From positions 9,695,742-9,759,741 of the forward strand of contig ML660774.1 of NCBI GenBank assembly GCA_007570785.1: a DNA stretch of 64,000 bases, written 5' to 3'. Below are positions 1-11,763 of the stretch, one piece after another (position 1 is the stretch's first letter; every line of letters starts with the position of its first letter). The notes under the pieces were generated by a model. The model was not told the DNA's origin, made no database searches, and saw nothing but the letters and a program-made list of their open reading frames with translations. Source of the DNA: Antilocapra americana. Lineage: Eukaryota > Chordata > Mammalia > Artiodactyla > Antilocapridae. The translations under genes and the position numbers were made by a program.

Positions 1-200
1 CTTACTCCATCACTTACTGACTCTGCAACCTTGCATAAGATACTTAATTTACTTTTCTAACCCTTGGTGAATTCATTTCTAAAAAGGGATAATAGTATCA
101 CCCCCTGGGATGTAGTCATGAGGTTTAAATGGGATAATGCATGCAATATAATTGCATGGAATCATTTTAGTGTCATGCCTGGAAAGTTTTAAATTCTCAA
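1..200 (+). mobile_element. MIR SINE fragment
   Basis: The order of segments is that of a MIR: a degraded 'cttactgactctgcaacctt' region, a 'gggataatagtatcacc' core, then 'atgcctgg' near the end. It is a tRNA-derived SINE shared by mammals and long inactive. It is cut by the window start. Confidence 0.6.
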
Positions 201-667
201 AATGTGTTTATATTATTACAGGTATAAAATTAGTAGAAGTTTAGCTCAGGGAAAGTACCTGATATTTTGAGTTTGCTTGTGCGTTTTTAGCATGAGTCTG
301 TGTATATGAACCTAAGCTTTTAACATACAAAACATAATCTTAGAACTCCTGGAGTCTTGAGAGCCAGGCTGGAAATTCTTTCTAAGAGCATGGTTTATCA
401 TTTGTTTTTTATTTCATGACCTCTTAAATATTAAAACTTCAGCTTCAGAACAGACAAGAATAAGTGATAATGATGAAGTAAGGGTGGAGAGTGCCAGTGA
501 AAAAAGGCCCCCATAGGGAAGCATTGAAAATAAGACTTTAAAAATTCCTCTTTTATACTTGTAAACTGTGTCTCGGATGAATTGTGAGTAGAAATCCTAT
601 GAGATGGTTCACAATAAATGATAGATTCAGAAGTATGAGCCATGGTGTTCATTTGCTAAGTCAGGTA
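201..667. other. No recognised feature
   Basis: AT-rich DNA with no repeat I can name. A 73-codon minus-strand open frame (431-652) has no protein-like features and I do not call it a gene. Confidence 0.4.
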
Positions 668-1090
668 CCACCAAATGACTGATTAAACAACAGGAGTTTC
701 TTTTCTCACAGTTCTGAACCCTGAGTGTCTGAGGTCAAGGCGCTGGCAGATTGGAAGGCAAGAATCTGTTCATGCCTCTCCCCTAGTTTTTGGTGGTTTG
801 TTGGCCATTTTGGCATTTTTTTCAATTATAGAAGCATCACTTCAAACTCTGCCTTTGTCTTCACATAGCGTTTCTTCTGTGTGTTCTCTGCATCCAAATC
901 TCCCCCTGTTTGAAAAGCACACCAATCGTACTGAACTAGGAGCCCACCCTATTCTAGTATGACCTCATATGAACTTTAATTACATCTACAATGATCCTAT
1001 TCCCACATCAGGTCACATTCTAAGGTACTGGGGGCTAGGTCTTCAACATACAAATATTGGGGGAACACAGTTCAACCCATAATAGCAATC
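668..1090 (-). mobile_element. MaLR-type LTR, antisense
   Basis: The antisense layout is that of MLT1-like MaLR LTRs: 'ctcacagttctgaaccctg', then 'gaggtcaaggcgctggcag', 'cttcacatagcg', 'gcccaccctattc', 'ggtactgggggctagg' and finally 'acagttcaacccataa'. It is the remnant of a solo LTR of an ERVL-MaLR element. The exact subfamily is uncertain. Confidence 0.55.
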
Positions 1091-1402
1091 ATCACAGAAG
1101 GATATGGTAAGTAAATTTTAAAAAGTTAATGTAACTGGAGCAATCATAGTTTTGTATTTATTTAAGCTAAAAGTTGCTTTCTGAAAAACTAATGTTTAAA
1201 TGGCAAGAATGCATCAGGAAAGGATCTGAGGGGTTTCACTAACCATAACTTAAAAAAAAGCTGACAGATTGAAGTGATTGCTAGAAAAATATTAAAGCAA
1301 ATAGAGCCTGAATTTTAAGAATTACAGTGTATAGAGTAAGGGAAAATGGTAATCACCAATAAAATGTGTTCCAAAAGAAAAAAAATAATGCTAATTGATG
1401 AG
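1091..1402. other. No recognised feature
   Basis: AT-rich DNA with short A runs. Nothing identifiable. Confidence 0.4.
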
Positions 1403-1581
1403 AGTTGGTGGCTCAGGCAGTAAAGAATCTCCTTGCAGTACAGGAGACCCAGGTATGATCCCTGAGTCAGAAAGATCCCCTAGAGAAGGAAATGGCAGCC
1501 CACTCCAGTATTCTTGCCTGCAGAATCCCATGGACAGAGGAGCCTGGCGGCCTATAGTTTACGGGGTCACAACGGAGTGAC
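1403..1581 (+). mobile_element. Bov-tA SINE
   Basis: Forward-oriented ruminant SINE. It has the tRNA-Glu-like head 'ggtggctcaggcagtaaag', a B-box-like 'aggtatgatccctgag', the BovA body 'cccactccagtattcttgcc' and the BovB-like tail ending near 'ggggtcacaacggagtga'. It is diverged. The 61-codon open frame across it is incidental. Confidence 0.88.
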
Positions 1582-1849
1582 GAACATTCCTTGCTACCTT
1601 TTGGACCTTTAAACTTTTGAAAACTGCCGCGTAAATGCTTCCTGGGCAATTTGCCAGACATGCCTGATGCGCTGGTTGACCTCCCAAGTTGCCTGGTGCA
1701 TCTGGGTGTGTTCTCTTTTGATTTAGTCTGGCCCACTATACCTCTCAGACTCAGCTCTCCTGGCTACACTTCAGTCTGGGTCACTCCAGTGGAGGAGAGC
1801 ATCTCTCCAAAGAGGGTTCGTAACTCAGCCGCCACTGAGCTGGGAAGCA

Positions 1850-2085
1850 GTTTAGCCTAGTAGTTAAAAATGTGGAGGTCAGTGTCAGAGCTGGTTTTAA
1901 GGCCCAACTCTACACCTTGTTATTAGGCGTCTCATTACATATGATAAGCCTTATGTTATTATTTCTTCAAATTTGAATAAAAATGATGAGTACACCATCC
2001 TTGCTCTGAGAATTAGGTGAGATAATGCATTTGAGGCACTTAGTACAGTGTCAGCGGAGAGGAAGCATTGTTAATTGACAGTTAT
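1850..2085 (+). mobile_element. MIR SINE
   Basis: It starts at 'gcctagtagttaaaaatgtgg' and runs through a gapped middle to 'aggtgagataatgcatttga' and 'cttagtacagtgtcag', matching MIR order in the forward direction. Confidence 0.7.
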
Positions 2086-2263
2086 GAGAAAAAAAGGACT
2101 AGGAGATTGATGGGCAGGGCTTTGGAGGAGGGGATGAAAGAGGAGGCATGGGCACCTGTGCGGGAGTGATGTCTGTAAGGAAGCCAGAGCTATAATTTAA
2201 GTCCACCACAGAGGACCTCTCTTTACGGAAGCAAACAGGATTTTCTGGTTCAAGATTAGTTCA

Positions 2264-2720
2264 AGCTACAAATGACCCAATACTGTTCCTTTTTAATGGC
2301 TGAGTAACACTCCATGTGTACCACATCTTCTTTATCCGTTCATCTGTCGATGGCTATTTAGGTTGCTTTCATGTCCTGAATATTGTAAACGGTGCAGCAA
2401 AGAGCATTGGTGCCCTGTTTGCAGAGCAGGAGTAGAGACACAGGTAGAGAATGGATGTAGACATGGAGCAGGGAGATGGCGTGGGAAGAATTGGGAGGTT
2501 GGGACTGATGTTTGTGCACGGCCACGTGTAAAACAGATAGCTAGTCGGAACCACCTGGGCAGTGCAGGAAGCTCAGCTCAGTGCCCATTGGTGAGCCACA
2601 GAGGTAGGAGGGAGGCCTCGGGGTCGGGAGATACATGTATACGTGGAGCTGATTCACTTCATTGTACACAGCAACCAAGACAGCATTGGAAAGCAATTAG
2701 ACTCCAATAAAAAAGGATAA
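2264..2720 (+). mobile_element. L1 3' end with inverted 5' part
   Basis: The piece at about 2413-2720 is bovid L1 3' UTR in forward orientation. It starts near 'tttgcagagcaggagtag' and ends 'gactccaataaaaaagg', a tail-like end. The adjoining piece at about 2264-2412 is the end of L1 ORF2 in the opposite orientation; its complement encodes a stretch with the usual 'atagccatcgacagatgaa' pattern. About 100 bases of L1 seem to be missing between the two. This is the structure expected from twin-primed L1 insertion. No clear TSD is visible. Confidence 0.8.
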
Positions 2721-2957
2721 CTGATTCTGGGAGGGGCTGAGGACTGGTGTTTAGGTGAGTGCAGGTTTAGCAGGAGGCTTTCCGGCTGGGTAGAGTGCTG
2801 GTAACAGTGAGTGGGACTCAAGGCAGATGGCTCAAGTTAAGGATGTCCTGTTAGGAGGGAAGAGTAGGCACTAGATGGAAATCCAAGAGAAAGGTGGCTG
2901 GGAAGGGGTCTGGTCTCAGTGGAGGTACTTTGTGTGTGTGTGTCAGATTTCCTTATG

Positions 2958-3240
2958 TGTTGTTTCTAAACTGAGGTGTAATTGACATGTAACATCGTGA
3001 AAGTTTAAAACGCCCAACTGTTGATTTGATACACGTCTATGTTGCAGTATGATGACCACCACAGCGTTGGTTAACACCTCTAGCATGTCACTTGGTTATC
3101 ATTTCTTATCAGATCTAGTCTCTTAGCAACTTTCAGGTGTGTCATAGGTACTGTTAACTGAAATTGCAACACTGTACATTAGATTCCCTAGGATTTATTC
3201 ATCTGCAAGTTTTTACCCTTTGGCCAACATATCCCCCAAC
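2958..3240 (-). mobile_element. Old L1 3' UTR, antisense
   Basis: Matches the antisense 3' UTR pattern of old L1M elements: 'ctgaggtgtaattgacatg', 'gatgaccaccacagcg', 'ctcttagcaactttcaggtg', 'cactgtacattagattccc', then a pyrimidine-rich end. Noncoding and diverged. Confidence 0.65.
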
Positions 3241-3419
3241 CTCCCCACTCCTGAGGCCAGGCCTCCCCACTTAACTTTGAGGCCAGGAATGAAAGAACAG
3301 GTCTTCAGCCTATCGCAAAAATGATGAGAACAAAGCCAGACCCAAGCTGGTGAAAACTTGTACCATAAAGTTTATACAAATAAGAGATTTAGGAGTCTAG
3401 TTATTGTAAATAGGAGGGT

Positions 3420-3785
3420 GTCTTAGTCCATTCAAGCTGCTATAACAAAAGCATGTAGACTGGGTGCTTAAACTGCAGCATTTATTTTTTATAGTTCTGG
3501 AGATTGGGAAGGACAAGACTATGGCTCTGGCAGGTTAGGTTTCTGATGAGAAACTGCTTCCCAAATCATGGTCTTTTTGTTGTAAGTTTGCATAGCAGAA
3601 GAGGGCAAGAGAGCTTTCTCAGGTTGCTTTCATAAGCGCACTAATTCCATTCATGAGGACTCCACTCTCATGACCTAAGTACTTCCCAAAGGCCCCACCT
3701 CCTAATAACATTGCATTGGGTAGTAAGTTTCAATAAATGAATCTGGTGGTGGAGGGGGAGGAGGGAACAAAACTTTTGTCCATAG
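3420..3785 (-). mobile_element. MLT1A-like MaLR LTR, antisense
   Basis: It starts with the inverted LTR end 'tgtcttagtccattcaagct' and contains 'agactgggtgcttaaac', 'tcattcatgaggactcc' and 'ggccccacctcctaataa'. This is the MLT1 LTR read backwards and nearly full length. No internal retroviral sequence adjoins it, so it is a solo LTR. Confidence 0.82.
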
Positions 3786-4411
3786 ATGATGGTCCTTTAA
3801 GGAAATAAACTAGATTCCATTTGGAACAGAATTTCATGCTTAAATTAGGGAAACATTGTTATCTTTTGAAGGAGCTGAATCAGTCTTTCCTAAATTGTGT
3901 CACTTGAATTGCTTTAATTTCTCCAGCACCAGGGCCAAGATTGTCTTAGAGTCTGGAGGGAAGCTGAGCCTATTAAAAGAGACTAATTATGTATTTTGGA
4001 GAAGAGTATAAATAAGGCAAGGGGACAAAAACCAAGGTCTTCACAAATGCCCTTGAAAACTTGACAGCCCTATGTCAACTTGCAAGTTGACTTGAGAACT
4101 GAATGAAAAATAAAAATAAAAGCAGGAGAGAGTCACTCAAATGCCTTTGAGCAAAGAAGAGTCAACTTAACGCTTAAACCCATGAAGGGAGCATTTATGA
4201 TGAGCTACAAAGTGGACAGTGGCCAAGTCAGAGTAGAGCCAGGCGATCCTTTGGTTGACAGGTAGGGATGCCAAGAAGGTCTTTAGTCTCTTGTAATATC
4301 CACGTGTCCCTAATCTTTCCAGTAGTCTGTATTGTCAGACAGAAGTGCCTGTAAGACGTTCATGGGTATACTCAGATATTTTGTAATAAGAGATGACTTT
4401 GGCCCTAGACA
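3786..4411. other. No recognised feature
   Basis: Moderately AT-rich DNA with no long open frame, repeat or regulatory motif that I recognise. Confidence 0.4.
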
Positions 4412-4437
4412 TACACACACACACACACACACACACA
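4412..4437. repeat. (CA)n microsatellite
   Basis: About 13 CA units, followed by a short 'catacatacata' stretch. Confidence 0.95.
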
Positions 4438-4467
4438 TGAATACATACATACAAATGCAAACATGTA

Positions 4468-4750
4468 TTTAGTTTATTTGGTTGCACTGGGTGTTCATTG
4501 TTACACACGGGCTTTCTTTAGTTGTTGCAAGTGCGGGCTACTCTTTGTTGCGGTGTGTGAGCTTCTAATTGTAGCATCTCTTGTTGTGTAGATGTGTGGG
4601 CTGTTGTAGATGCAGCGTGCAGGCTTCCATAGTTGTGGCACACAGGCTTAGTTGCTCTGCGGCATGTGGGGTCTTCCTGGAATCAGGGATCAAACCCCGG
4701 TCCCCTGCCTTAGCAGGCAGATTCTTATCCATTGCACCGCCAGTAAAGTT
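4468..4750 (-). mobile_element. CHR-type SINE, antisense
   Basis: Antisense tRNA-derived cetartiodactyl SINE. It opens with 'tttatttggttgcactgggt', carries repeated 'gcaggcttccatagttgtgg'-like blocks, then the inverted B-box region 'gggatcaaaccccggtcccc' and the head 'ttatccattgcaccgcc'. At about 280 bp it is one of the longest CHR copies here. Confidence 0.82.
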
Positions 4751-5808
4751 TGGCACTAGAGTTACTTAACTTGTTGATTTGAAAGGCATAATGTTGTCAA
4801 CAGTCCATATCTCTGCAGGAAATGCTTCGAAAAGATTAGAAACAAAATGTCTTCCAGATACACCAAGTTTGCTTCAGTACTTAACTCTATCCCAAAGAAT
4901 GGCATGAAATTTAGCTTGGGCAAAACTGAAAGGGACCTGCTTTTCTCCCCTTTCGGATACCTTCTTGCATGTCTTTGGTAGGCAGAGCAGAGGACCTGGA
5001 CAGACTCTCTGCAGCTTCAGATTTATGCCTCTAACATCTCCCTGTCAAACTGCCTCATTTTATGATTTTTTTTTCCAACGTGAAAAAGATTTTCTTCTTC
5101 AGGCCATGTGGTGAGATCTTTCTGGTTATCCTTTTGTTTCAACATGTAGACAACTGTCCCTTTCTTTTGTGTTGTTTGCTATGTATTTTTTGAAGTTGCA
5201 AGGAGAAGAAATTGTATTTACTCTTTAAGCTACTTTTGCTAAAATATTAAATTTATTTATGTAGGTCAGTGGAGTCTATTGCCCTCTTGATGTCTCAGGA
5301 TAAAATGGACATACATATCTGATTATATAGTTCTTTGACATTTTTATAGAAAAAAACACTCAAATGCTTCTTTTCAAAGTTCAATATTAGACTTCTAGAA
5401 AAACAGCTGTACTACTGTTTACTTGTACCTCTTTAATACTTTCTACAGGTAATATTTTATTTACAACACTATCAAGATTTTTTTGACAGAAATATTTGAT
5501 AACAAAAAAATAAATTGGTAATCTGATTTTGAGGCACCTAATATTTACATGGAGAAGTAGGAAGAATGTTTCTATTTTATGATATAGGATTCAATTTAAA
5601 GGAAGGTAATAAATTTGGAATTCATAGTCAGGAACAGGACTGACAAAAATGCATCATACAGCTCAATTCTAACTTACCAAACATTCATTTTATGTTGCTC
5701 CTCCCTCTGATTTTTATTCTTTTTAAAATAATTTCTCTCAAGGCATTAAATTTACAATTTAACATGTGCTTATTTATTATGTAACACTATTCTGTATACT
5801 CATCTTTC
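4751..5808. other. No recognised feature
   Basis: AT-rich DNA of about 1 kb without a repeat I can name or a coding-like frame. Confidence 0.4.
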
Positions 5809-6240
5809 ACTTGTACGCCCACCAGCTATTTATTAAGAACCTACTGTATACACACCACTGTGTCAAGAACTGTGAGGCATTGAGAAAGTCTACATGGGGT
5901 CTCCTCTTCTGGAACCTTCCTTCTACCAGATGAGGCATTGAATAAGAGATTGTGACACTCTGAGGTTTAAGGTGACTGGTGGCCCTCATGCAATCTAGGA
6001 GACAGGATTCCTGGAAGAAATGACGTTTATATTGAGAAAATGAAGGATGAGAGGGAAATAACGATGACAGGATAGTATGGGATGAGGTCAGAAGAAAGCA
6101 TGTCAAGCAGATGGAATAGCACAGGCAAAGAAAGATCTACTAGAGTCTTGCACATGTGTTGGACTTCAGCCTTTAACTTGGGAAAAAATGGAAGCCGTTG
6201 AAACCTTTTATAATGTAAGTGACATACCAGGCTGCTGTGT
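5809..6240 (+). mobile_element. Old eutherian interspersed repeat, family unnamed
   Basis: The order 'agctatttattaagaaccta' ('feature size' opening of many old repeats), then a 'gatgaggtcagaagaaagc' block, then 'tggaagccgttgaaacc' resembles a repeat found across eutherians. A related and longer copy lies at 61820-64000. I do not put a family name to it. The overlapping minus-strand open frames of 99 and 72 codons are incidental. Confidence 0.42.
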
Positions 6241-6294
6241 ATCATATGTGTGATTATACATGTGATGCAATGAATAAGAGGGCCACTTTTAATA

Positions 6295-6775
6295 AATTGA
6301 AGTATAATTGGTATATAGTATTATATTAGTTTCAGGTGTACATCATAGTGGTTTGATATTTAAATACATTCAAAAAATAATTTTATTTATTTATTTTTGG
6401 CTGCACTGGGTCTTATTAATAGTTGCTACACCTGGGCCTTCTCTAGTTGCAGGTAGCAGGGTCTACTCTCTATATGTGGCACTTGGGCTTCTCATTGTGG
6501 TGGCTTCTCATGTTGTGAAGCAAGAGCCCTAGAGGGCACAGACTTCAGTAGTTGTGGTGGGCTTAGTTACCCTATGGCACCTGGGATCTTCCTGGACCAG
6601 GGATGGAACCCACGTCCCCTGCACTGGCAGGTGGATTCTTAACTACTGGACCTCCAGGAAGTCCTTTATATACATTTCTAAATCGTCACCATAATGTCTG
6701 GTTACCATTCAAAGTCATTCCAATATTATTGAGTATACTCCCTCTGCTAGAAGAGAATCACATATAAGTGAGTGC
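6295..6775 (-). mobile_element. Old L1 3' UTR, antisense, split by a SINE
   Basis: The L1 pieces are 6295-6380 ('gaagtataattggtatat', 'gtttcaggtgtacatcatag') and 6665-6775 ('aaatcgtcaccataatgtct', 'ctctgctagaag'). They are collinear antisense L1 3' UTR and are separated by the CHR SINE at 6381-6664. Confidence 0.68.
6381..6664 (-). mobile_element. CHR-type SINE nested in L1
   Basis: It opens 'ttttatttatttatttttgg' and ends 'ctggacctccaggaagtcc'; the inverted promoter block is 'gggatggaacccacgtcccc'. Similar sequences 'tttaaatacattc' before and 'tttatatacatttc' after look like a decayed TSD. Confidence 0.87.
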
Positions 6776-8087
6776 AAACACCTTACATTTATATATTTAT
6801 TATGGTGATTTTCTGGTAGATGGTGATAAAGTGTTCTAAAAAAACCATGTCTCTTATGATAGGGTTCTGACAGAAGTAAATCATCTTGAGAAAAGTGCCC
6901 TTTAACGAGTCACACAAAGGCAATGCATTTTGGTCAGCAGCAGGCTCTGGCTGTACCTGTTTGCATTTTAAAATTATACCCCTCTGTAGTGAACATTTGG
7001 AGAATGAATAGAAGGAAGACGACAGTGGATGTGGGGACACTATTTAGGAGGCTCTTGCTTTTTTTTCCATGTGGGAAATGATGGTGGTTTGCATTAGGAG
7101 AGTGACTTAACAGTTACAGGGGAGTAAATTTGAGAGCTGTTTAGTAAACAGAATCACCAGACCTTGATATTTGAAAACTGTAGGTTGGAGACTCCCAGAT
7201 TACTGACACTTAATTTATCAATTTCACTTGTGATTTTAAAAGAAATTTATCATTTAGCTCTCAGACATTCAGCTTCTATTCCCAACCCTTGACTTCTTTA
7301 TTTGCAGTTGAAATACATCTCTTGGTATTCTGCTTCAATCAGCTTTGGCTTTTTTTTTTTTGCCTGCCAGAACTGCTATACAGTTGGTGTCTGCTGTGAG
7401 CCTGTGTTCCCTTATGACCATCTTGTTTTTCATGTTCCTCCAGCTGCTACCTAGCTAGGTTTCTGCTGGTGACATCCTCTCCCTCCCTTGTGCTCCCAGA
7501 AGCTTATGCTCCTGATTTTCCTTGGAATTCATTTAGTCCTTCCCTCCTGGTTGTCATAAACTCTTCAACTGCTTTTGAATTTTTCTTCTGTTTTCCTACT
7601 GGAGTTTCACTGTCTGCTTAGTTGGTATTGGCTGAAAATGTCATTAACCTGCTGCCGTTTTCTGTCTTTATTATTAATAATGATGTTGGCCTGAGGAGCG
7701 AGCAAGGCAGCCCCTCCCCACCACCCACTCCCCCCATCGCCCCACACCCTCTCTCTCTCATTCATTCTCCAGCTCCCAGGCATCACAACTGGAAACTCTA
7801 CTCCCCTTTAGGCCTTTATAAAGATTGTTTATCCTAAGTGCTGATGGAGACCCAATTCTGATGGATTAGGTTTTATTTCAAAAAGAAGCATCTCATGTAC
7901 ATTCAAATGTCATATATGAAGTCCTTCCTTAATAAGCTATGTCACTGTGCAAAATGTTACTTTATCTAAAATGTTTAAAGGCTTTTTCTTATGTTTCTTT
8001 TGCAGTCAATTGAATATAACCATTTCTCTGTCTAATAATTTCTAAATTAGAAGGTTGGACTTCTCATTTGATTTGTCTGAGGATTCT
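6776..8087. other. No recognised gene; mostly unassigned DNA
   Basis: It holds a T run near 7350, a C-rich patch at about 7700-7750 and several short open frames (for example 6789-7040 minus and 7622-7837 plus) that look incidental. I recognise no repeat. Confidence 0.4.
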
Positions 8088-8304
8088 GCTGCTGCTACTA
8101 TTTAGTTGCTAAGTCACATCTGACTTTTTGCAACCCCATGGATGGTAGCCCACCAAGCTCCTTCGTCCATGGGATTTTCCAGGCAAGAATACTGGAGTGG
8201 GTTGCTACTTCCTTCTCCAGGGAATCTTCCCGACCCAGGGTTTGAACCTGCATCTCCTGCCTGGCAGGTGGATTCTTTACCACTGAGCCACCAGGCAAGC
8301 CCCA
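8088..8304 (-). mobile_element. Bov-tA SINE with 12 bp TSD
   Basis: Full antisense Bov-tA, from 'gttgctaagtcac' through 'ccatgggattttccaggcaa' to 'gccaccaggcaagcccc'. A perfect TSD, 'tctgaggattct', lies at 8076-8087 and 8305-8316. Two overlapping minus-strand open frames of 66 and 63 codons are read from the SINE. Confidence 0.97.
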
Positions 8305-8431
8305 TCTGAGGATTCTACTTTAATGCAAAAAGAGGAAAAATGATGAATTTATTATTAAATTCTAACCAGATACTTATTAACGAACAAACTACACATTTCA
8401 TTGAAGTATTTATTAGGGGGTCATATTTGCC

Positions 8432-8627
8432 TGGTGGTAAAGAATCTGCCTGCCAATGCAAAAGATGCAGTTTGATCCCTGTTAGGAAGGTTACTTGGAG
8501 GAGGAAATGGCAACCCACTCCAGTATTTTTGCATGGAAAAACCCACTGGCAGAGCTGCCTGGTGGGCTACAGTCCATGGGGTTGCAAAGAGTTGGACACG
8601 ACTGAGTGCACACACACACACACACAC
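8432..8627 (+). mobile_element. Bov-tA SINE with (CA)n tail
   Basis: Forward SINE starting 'tggtggtaaagaatctgcct' and ending 'ggacacgactgagtg'. A (CA)n tract at 8609-8627 serves as its tail. The 8 bp 'tatttgcc' occurs on both sides (8424-8431 and 8629-8636) and is the likely TSD. Confidence 0.92.
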
Positions 8628-8704
8628 GTATTTGCCACAGGACATGTTGACTTCTGATGGTCAAACTATGATCCGAGGCAGTTTGTCACTGACTGCTTTA
8701 TTTT

Positions 8705-9935
8705 GTAATCAATTAATTTTTAAATTGGTGGATAATTTACAATGTTGCGTTAGTTTCTGCTGTACAGCAACATGAATCAACCATAAGTAGACATCAGTCC
8801 ACTCTAAGTGAGCCTCCCTCCCTCCCACCCTTCTAGGTTATTACAGAGCACTGAGCTGAGCTCCCTGTGTTACACAGCAGCTTCCCACTGGCTGTCGCTT
8901 TCACACTTAGTAGTGTGTACATATAAGTGCTACTCTCTCAATTCGTCCCACTCTCTCCTTCCCTCGCTGTGTCCGTAAGTCCATTCTCTCTGTCTGTGTC
9001 TCCATTCCTGCCCTGCAAATACGTTCATCAGTACCATTTTTCTAGGTTTCATATCTATGTGTTAATATACGATATTTATTTTTCTCTTTATGACTGACTT
9101 CTCCCTGTATGGCAGACTGTAAGTTCAGCCACATCACTACAAATGACCCAGTTTCATTCCCTTTCGTGGCTTAGTAATATTCCACTGCATGTTCGTTAGT
9201 TCTGATGCCGTGGACTGTAGCCTGCCAGGTCCCTGTGTCCATGTAATTCTCCAGGCAAGAATACTGGAGTGGCTTGTCCAATCCCTTCTCCAGGGGATCT
9301 CCCTGATCCAGGGGCTGAACCCAGGTCTCCTACCTTGCAGGCAGATTCTTACCATCTTAACTACCAGGGAAGCCATTGTGTATATGTGCGGCAACTTCTT
9401 TATCCTTTCATCTGTTGATGGACGTCTGGGTTGCTTCCATGTTCTGACTATTATAAATGGCGCTGCAATGAACTTTGAGGTATATGTGTCTTTTTGAATC
9501 ATGGTTTTCTCAGAGTATATGCACAGTAATGGGATTTCTGGGTCATATGGTAGTTTTTTTTATGAAATATTCATACTGTTCTCCATAGTGACTGTATCGA
9601 TTTACACTCCCACCAACTATGTAGAAAGGTTCTCTTTTCTCCACAGCCTCTTCAGCATTTATCGTTTGTAGATTTTTTGATGATGGCCATCCTGACTGGT
9701 GTGGGGTGATAGCTCATTGTTGTCTTGGTTTGCATTTCTCAATAATGAGCAATGTTGTGCATCTTTTCATGTGTTTGTTGGCCATCTGCATGTCTTCTCT
9801 GGAGAAATGTCTGTTTAGATTTTCCACCCATTTTTTCATTGGGTTGTTTTCCTGATACTGAGCTGCAGGATATATTTGTATATTCTGGACATTAATCCTT
9901 TGTCAGTTGTTTCATTTAGTTTCATTGACTGTTTT
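8705..9935 (-). mobile_element. L1 3' portion, antisense, split by a SINE
   Basis: Antisense bovid L1. 3' UTR occupies about 8705-9130 ('aatttacaatgttgcgttag', 'ctccctgtgttacacagcag'). It continues into ORF2 at about 9130-9935, whose minus-strand frame still shows runs such as FIIVRTWKQP and KKLPHIYTM. The Bov-tA at 9191-9373 interrupts it. Truncated at the 5' end and broken by stops, so not functional. Confidence 0.92.
9191..9373 (-). mobile_element. Bov-tA SINE nested in L1
   Basis: Antisense SINE with 'aattctccaggcaagaatac' and 'aactaccagggaagcc'. L1 sequence resumes directly after it, so the SINE is younger than this L1. Confidence 0.93.
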
Positions 9936-11307
9936 ACATATACTGTGTCCTTTGCTTCCTAGAAAGCACATTATCAATAAGAACTATGGGAGATATATTT
10001 TAATAATAAAATTATAAAACAGACTGGAGGGGAGTCATTGGTTAACTCAGTTAAAGATTGTTCAAAAAAGAAGAAAAAATAAAAGTGTAACTAGTATTTC
10101 GTGTAATTGAACTTTTAACTGCACACAATTCTCTATTATGAACTCTCCATTAGAAAATATTTTCTCATTACAGGTGATCACAGCTTTTTAGTTTTCTTCC
10201 TCATATTTTTCTTGATGCCACAATTTCTACATTTAGTCAGTAAAATATATCAGATGATCAGATTGGAAAAAATAGAAGCAAATGATGCATAAAGCAGTCT
10301 CATTTATTGTATGGCATTCTCTAAAAAATATGGAGATTGAGAAAAAATTGTCTCAAGTTATTTGGGATTATATGTAGATTTCTGTTATGAATCATTGTCT
10401 AAGTTTCATTTGTATGAGTTGCTAAATCAATTGTATTTTAACCATACAAATGAATATACTTCCTAAAAAACCACATAGCTCTGTATTTCCTTTCAGTTAA
10501 GTTACGGGTTTTGTATAATGCAGACCTCTGCATATATTGGTTTTTCAAGAAAATGTTATGTCATGTTGGGGTATTGATTAGAATTCATCAGGAATTCTAG
10601 ATCAGTGGTTCCTAGAAAGCAGAAACAACCTGGTGACAGAGAGCCTTCAGGGATGAACTGAAATCCAGGGTCAGGCCTTGTAGGAAGGGTGTTAGGAAAG
10701 CTAGTTTAGAAGCCAGATGAGCAAATGAGGAACAGGAGGGACACAGGGATGTGTGGTGGAAGGACGTGGTGAGGAAGTCAGAAAATATCCCAACTGGTAG
10801 CTAGGTATTTTGAAGGTTTAGAGCAGAGGCATGTACCAAAGTCCAGGTTTGAAAAATCAGAATTATTGAAAGGTATTTAAGAAAGAGATTTTGAAAGCTT
10901 CCTTTGAAAATATTGTTGAGTACTTCTGGTTAGTGTTTCACCAATGAGAGTCAAAAGATTTTAGGAACCCACTAAATAAGCATCTGATATGGTGTGTGCG
11001 TATTTGAGCAGCAGTCGGGTATAGCAGGAAGGGGAAAAGGGTCTCTTTCATCTGAAACAACTGAAACCACAGTATCTTAAGGGATGTCTGAGAATTCAGG
11101 GATATGTGTTTTCATTAAATGGTGATATCTGGGAGAGATATGCATATAAGTAAGTAAGATCTACAGTCATATGTTGATAAAGACCCATATAGTCTCACCT
11201 GAAGGGAAGACATTTTATTGTTAGTCAAGCAGAAGAGATACTGATTTTCTCTGTGTGGAAAAAATGTATGTTCTGCTCATAGTTAATCTACACTTCTGCA
11301 TTCCACG
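9936..11307. other. No recognised feature
   Basis: About 1.4 kb of AT-rich DNA without nameable repeats or coding-like frames. Confidence 0.4.
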
Positions 11308-11513
11308 CATGTACAGTCTCTCAGCTGTGTCCAATTCTTGTGACCCCATGGACTGTAGCCCACCAGGCTCCTCTGTCCATGGGATTCTCCAGGCACGAAT
11401 ACTGGAGTGGGTTGCCATTTCCTTCTCCAGGGGATCTTCCCAACCCAGGGATTGAACTTGTGTTTCTTGCATTGGCAGACAGATTCTTTACCCCTGAGCC
11501 ACCCGGGAAGCCC
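11308..11513 (-). mobile_element. Bov-tA SINE
   Basis: Antisense copy from 'gtacagtctctcagctgtgt' to 'gagccacccgggaagccc'. All usual blocks are present. The overlapping 83- and 66-codon frames come from the SINE. Confidence 0.96.
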
Positions 11514-11763
11514 TAGAATGTGATCAAATTAAATTTAATACTACATGTACCCATTAATTCACAAGAGAAACTTAGATTTATAGATGCTAAGTTGAATATA
11601 TGAAGTATGTATATATCATTATGATGGTACTCTTATGATTTAAAGGAGCCCCCTCTCCACTGCCCAAAGGGTAACTTCACATCTGTGATGTAACTGGCCT
11701 GAATTGGAATTACATTAGGATGATATCAAAAAACAAAATAGTTTATAGTAATTTTTTTAATTA

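Noticed and set aside
1403..1581. tRNA gene in the SINE heads
   Set aside because: The tRNA-like region is only the degraded promoter of a SINE. No cloverleaf with intact arms is evident.
4412..4437. CRISPR-like spacing of short repeats around microsatellites
   Set aside because: Pure dinucleotide repeats without spacers in a mammalian genome; no CRISPR array is present.
8098..8305. Repeated similar small proteins (e.g. 8098-8298, 11221-11472, 31177-31395) as a gene family
   Set aside because: All are read through Bov-tA SINEs in the same orientation, so the similarity is that of the SINE.
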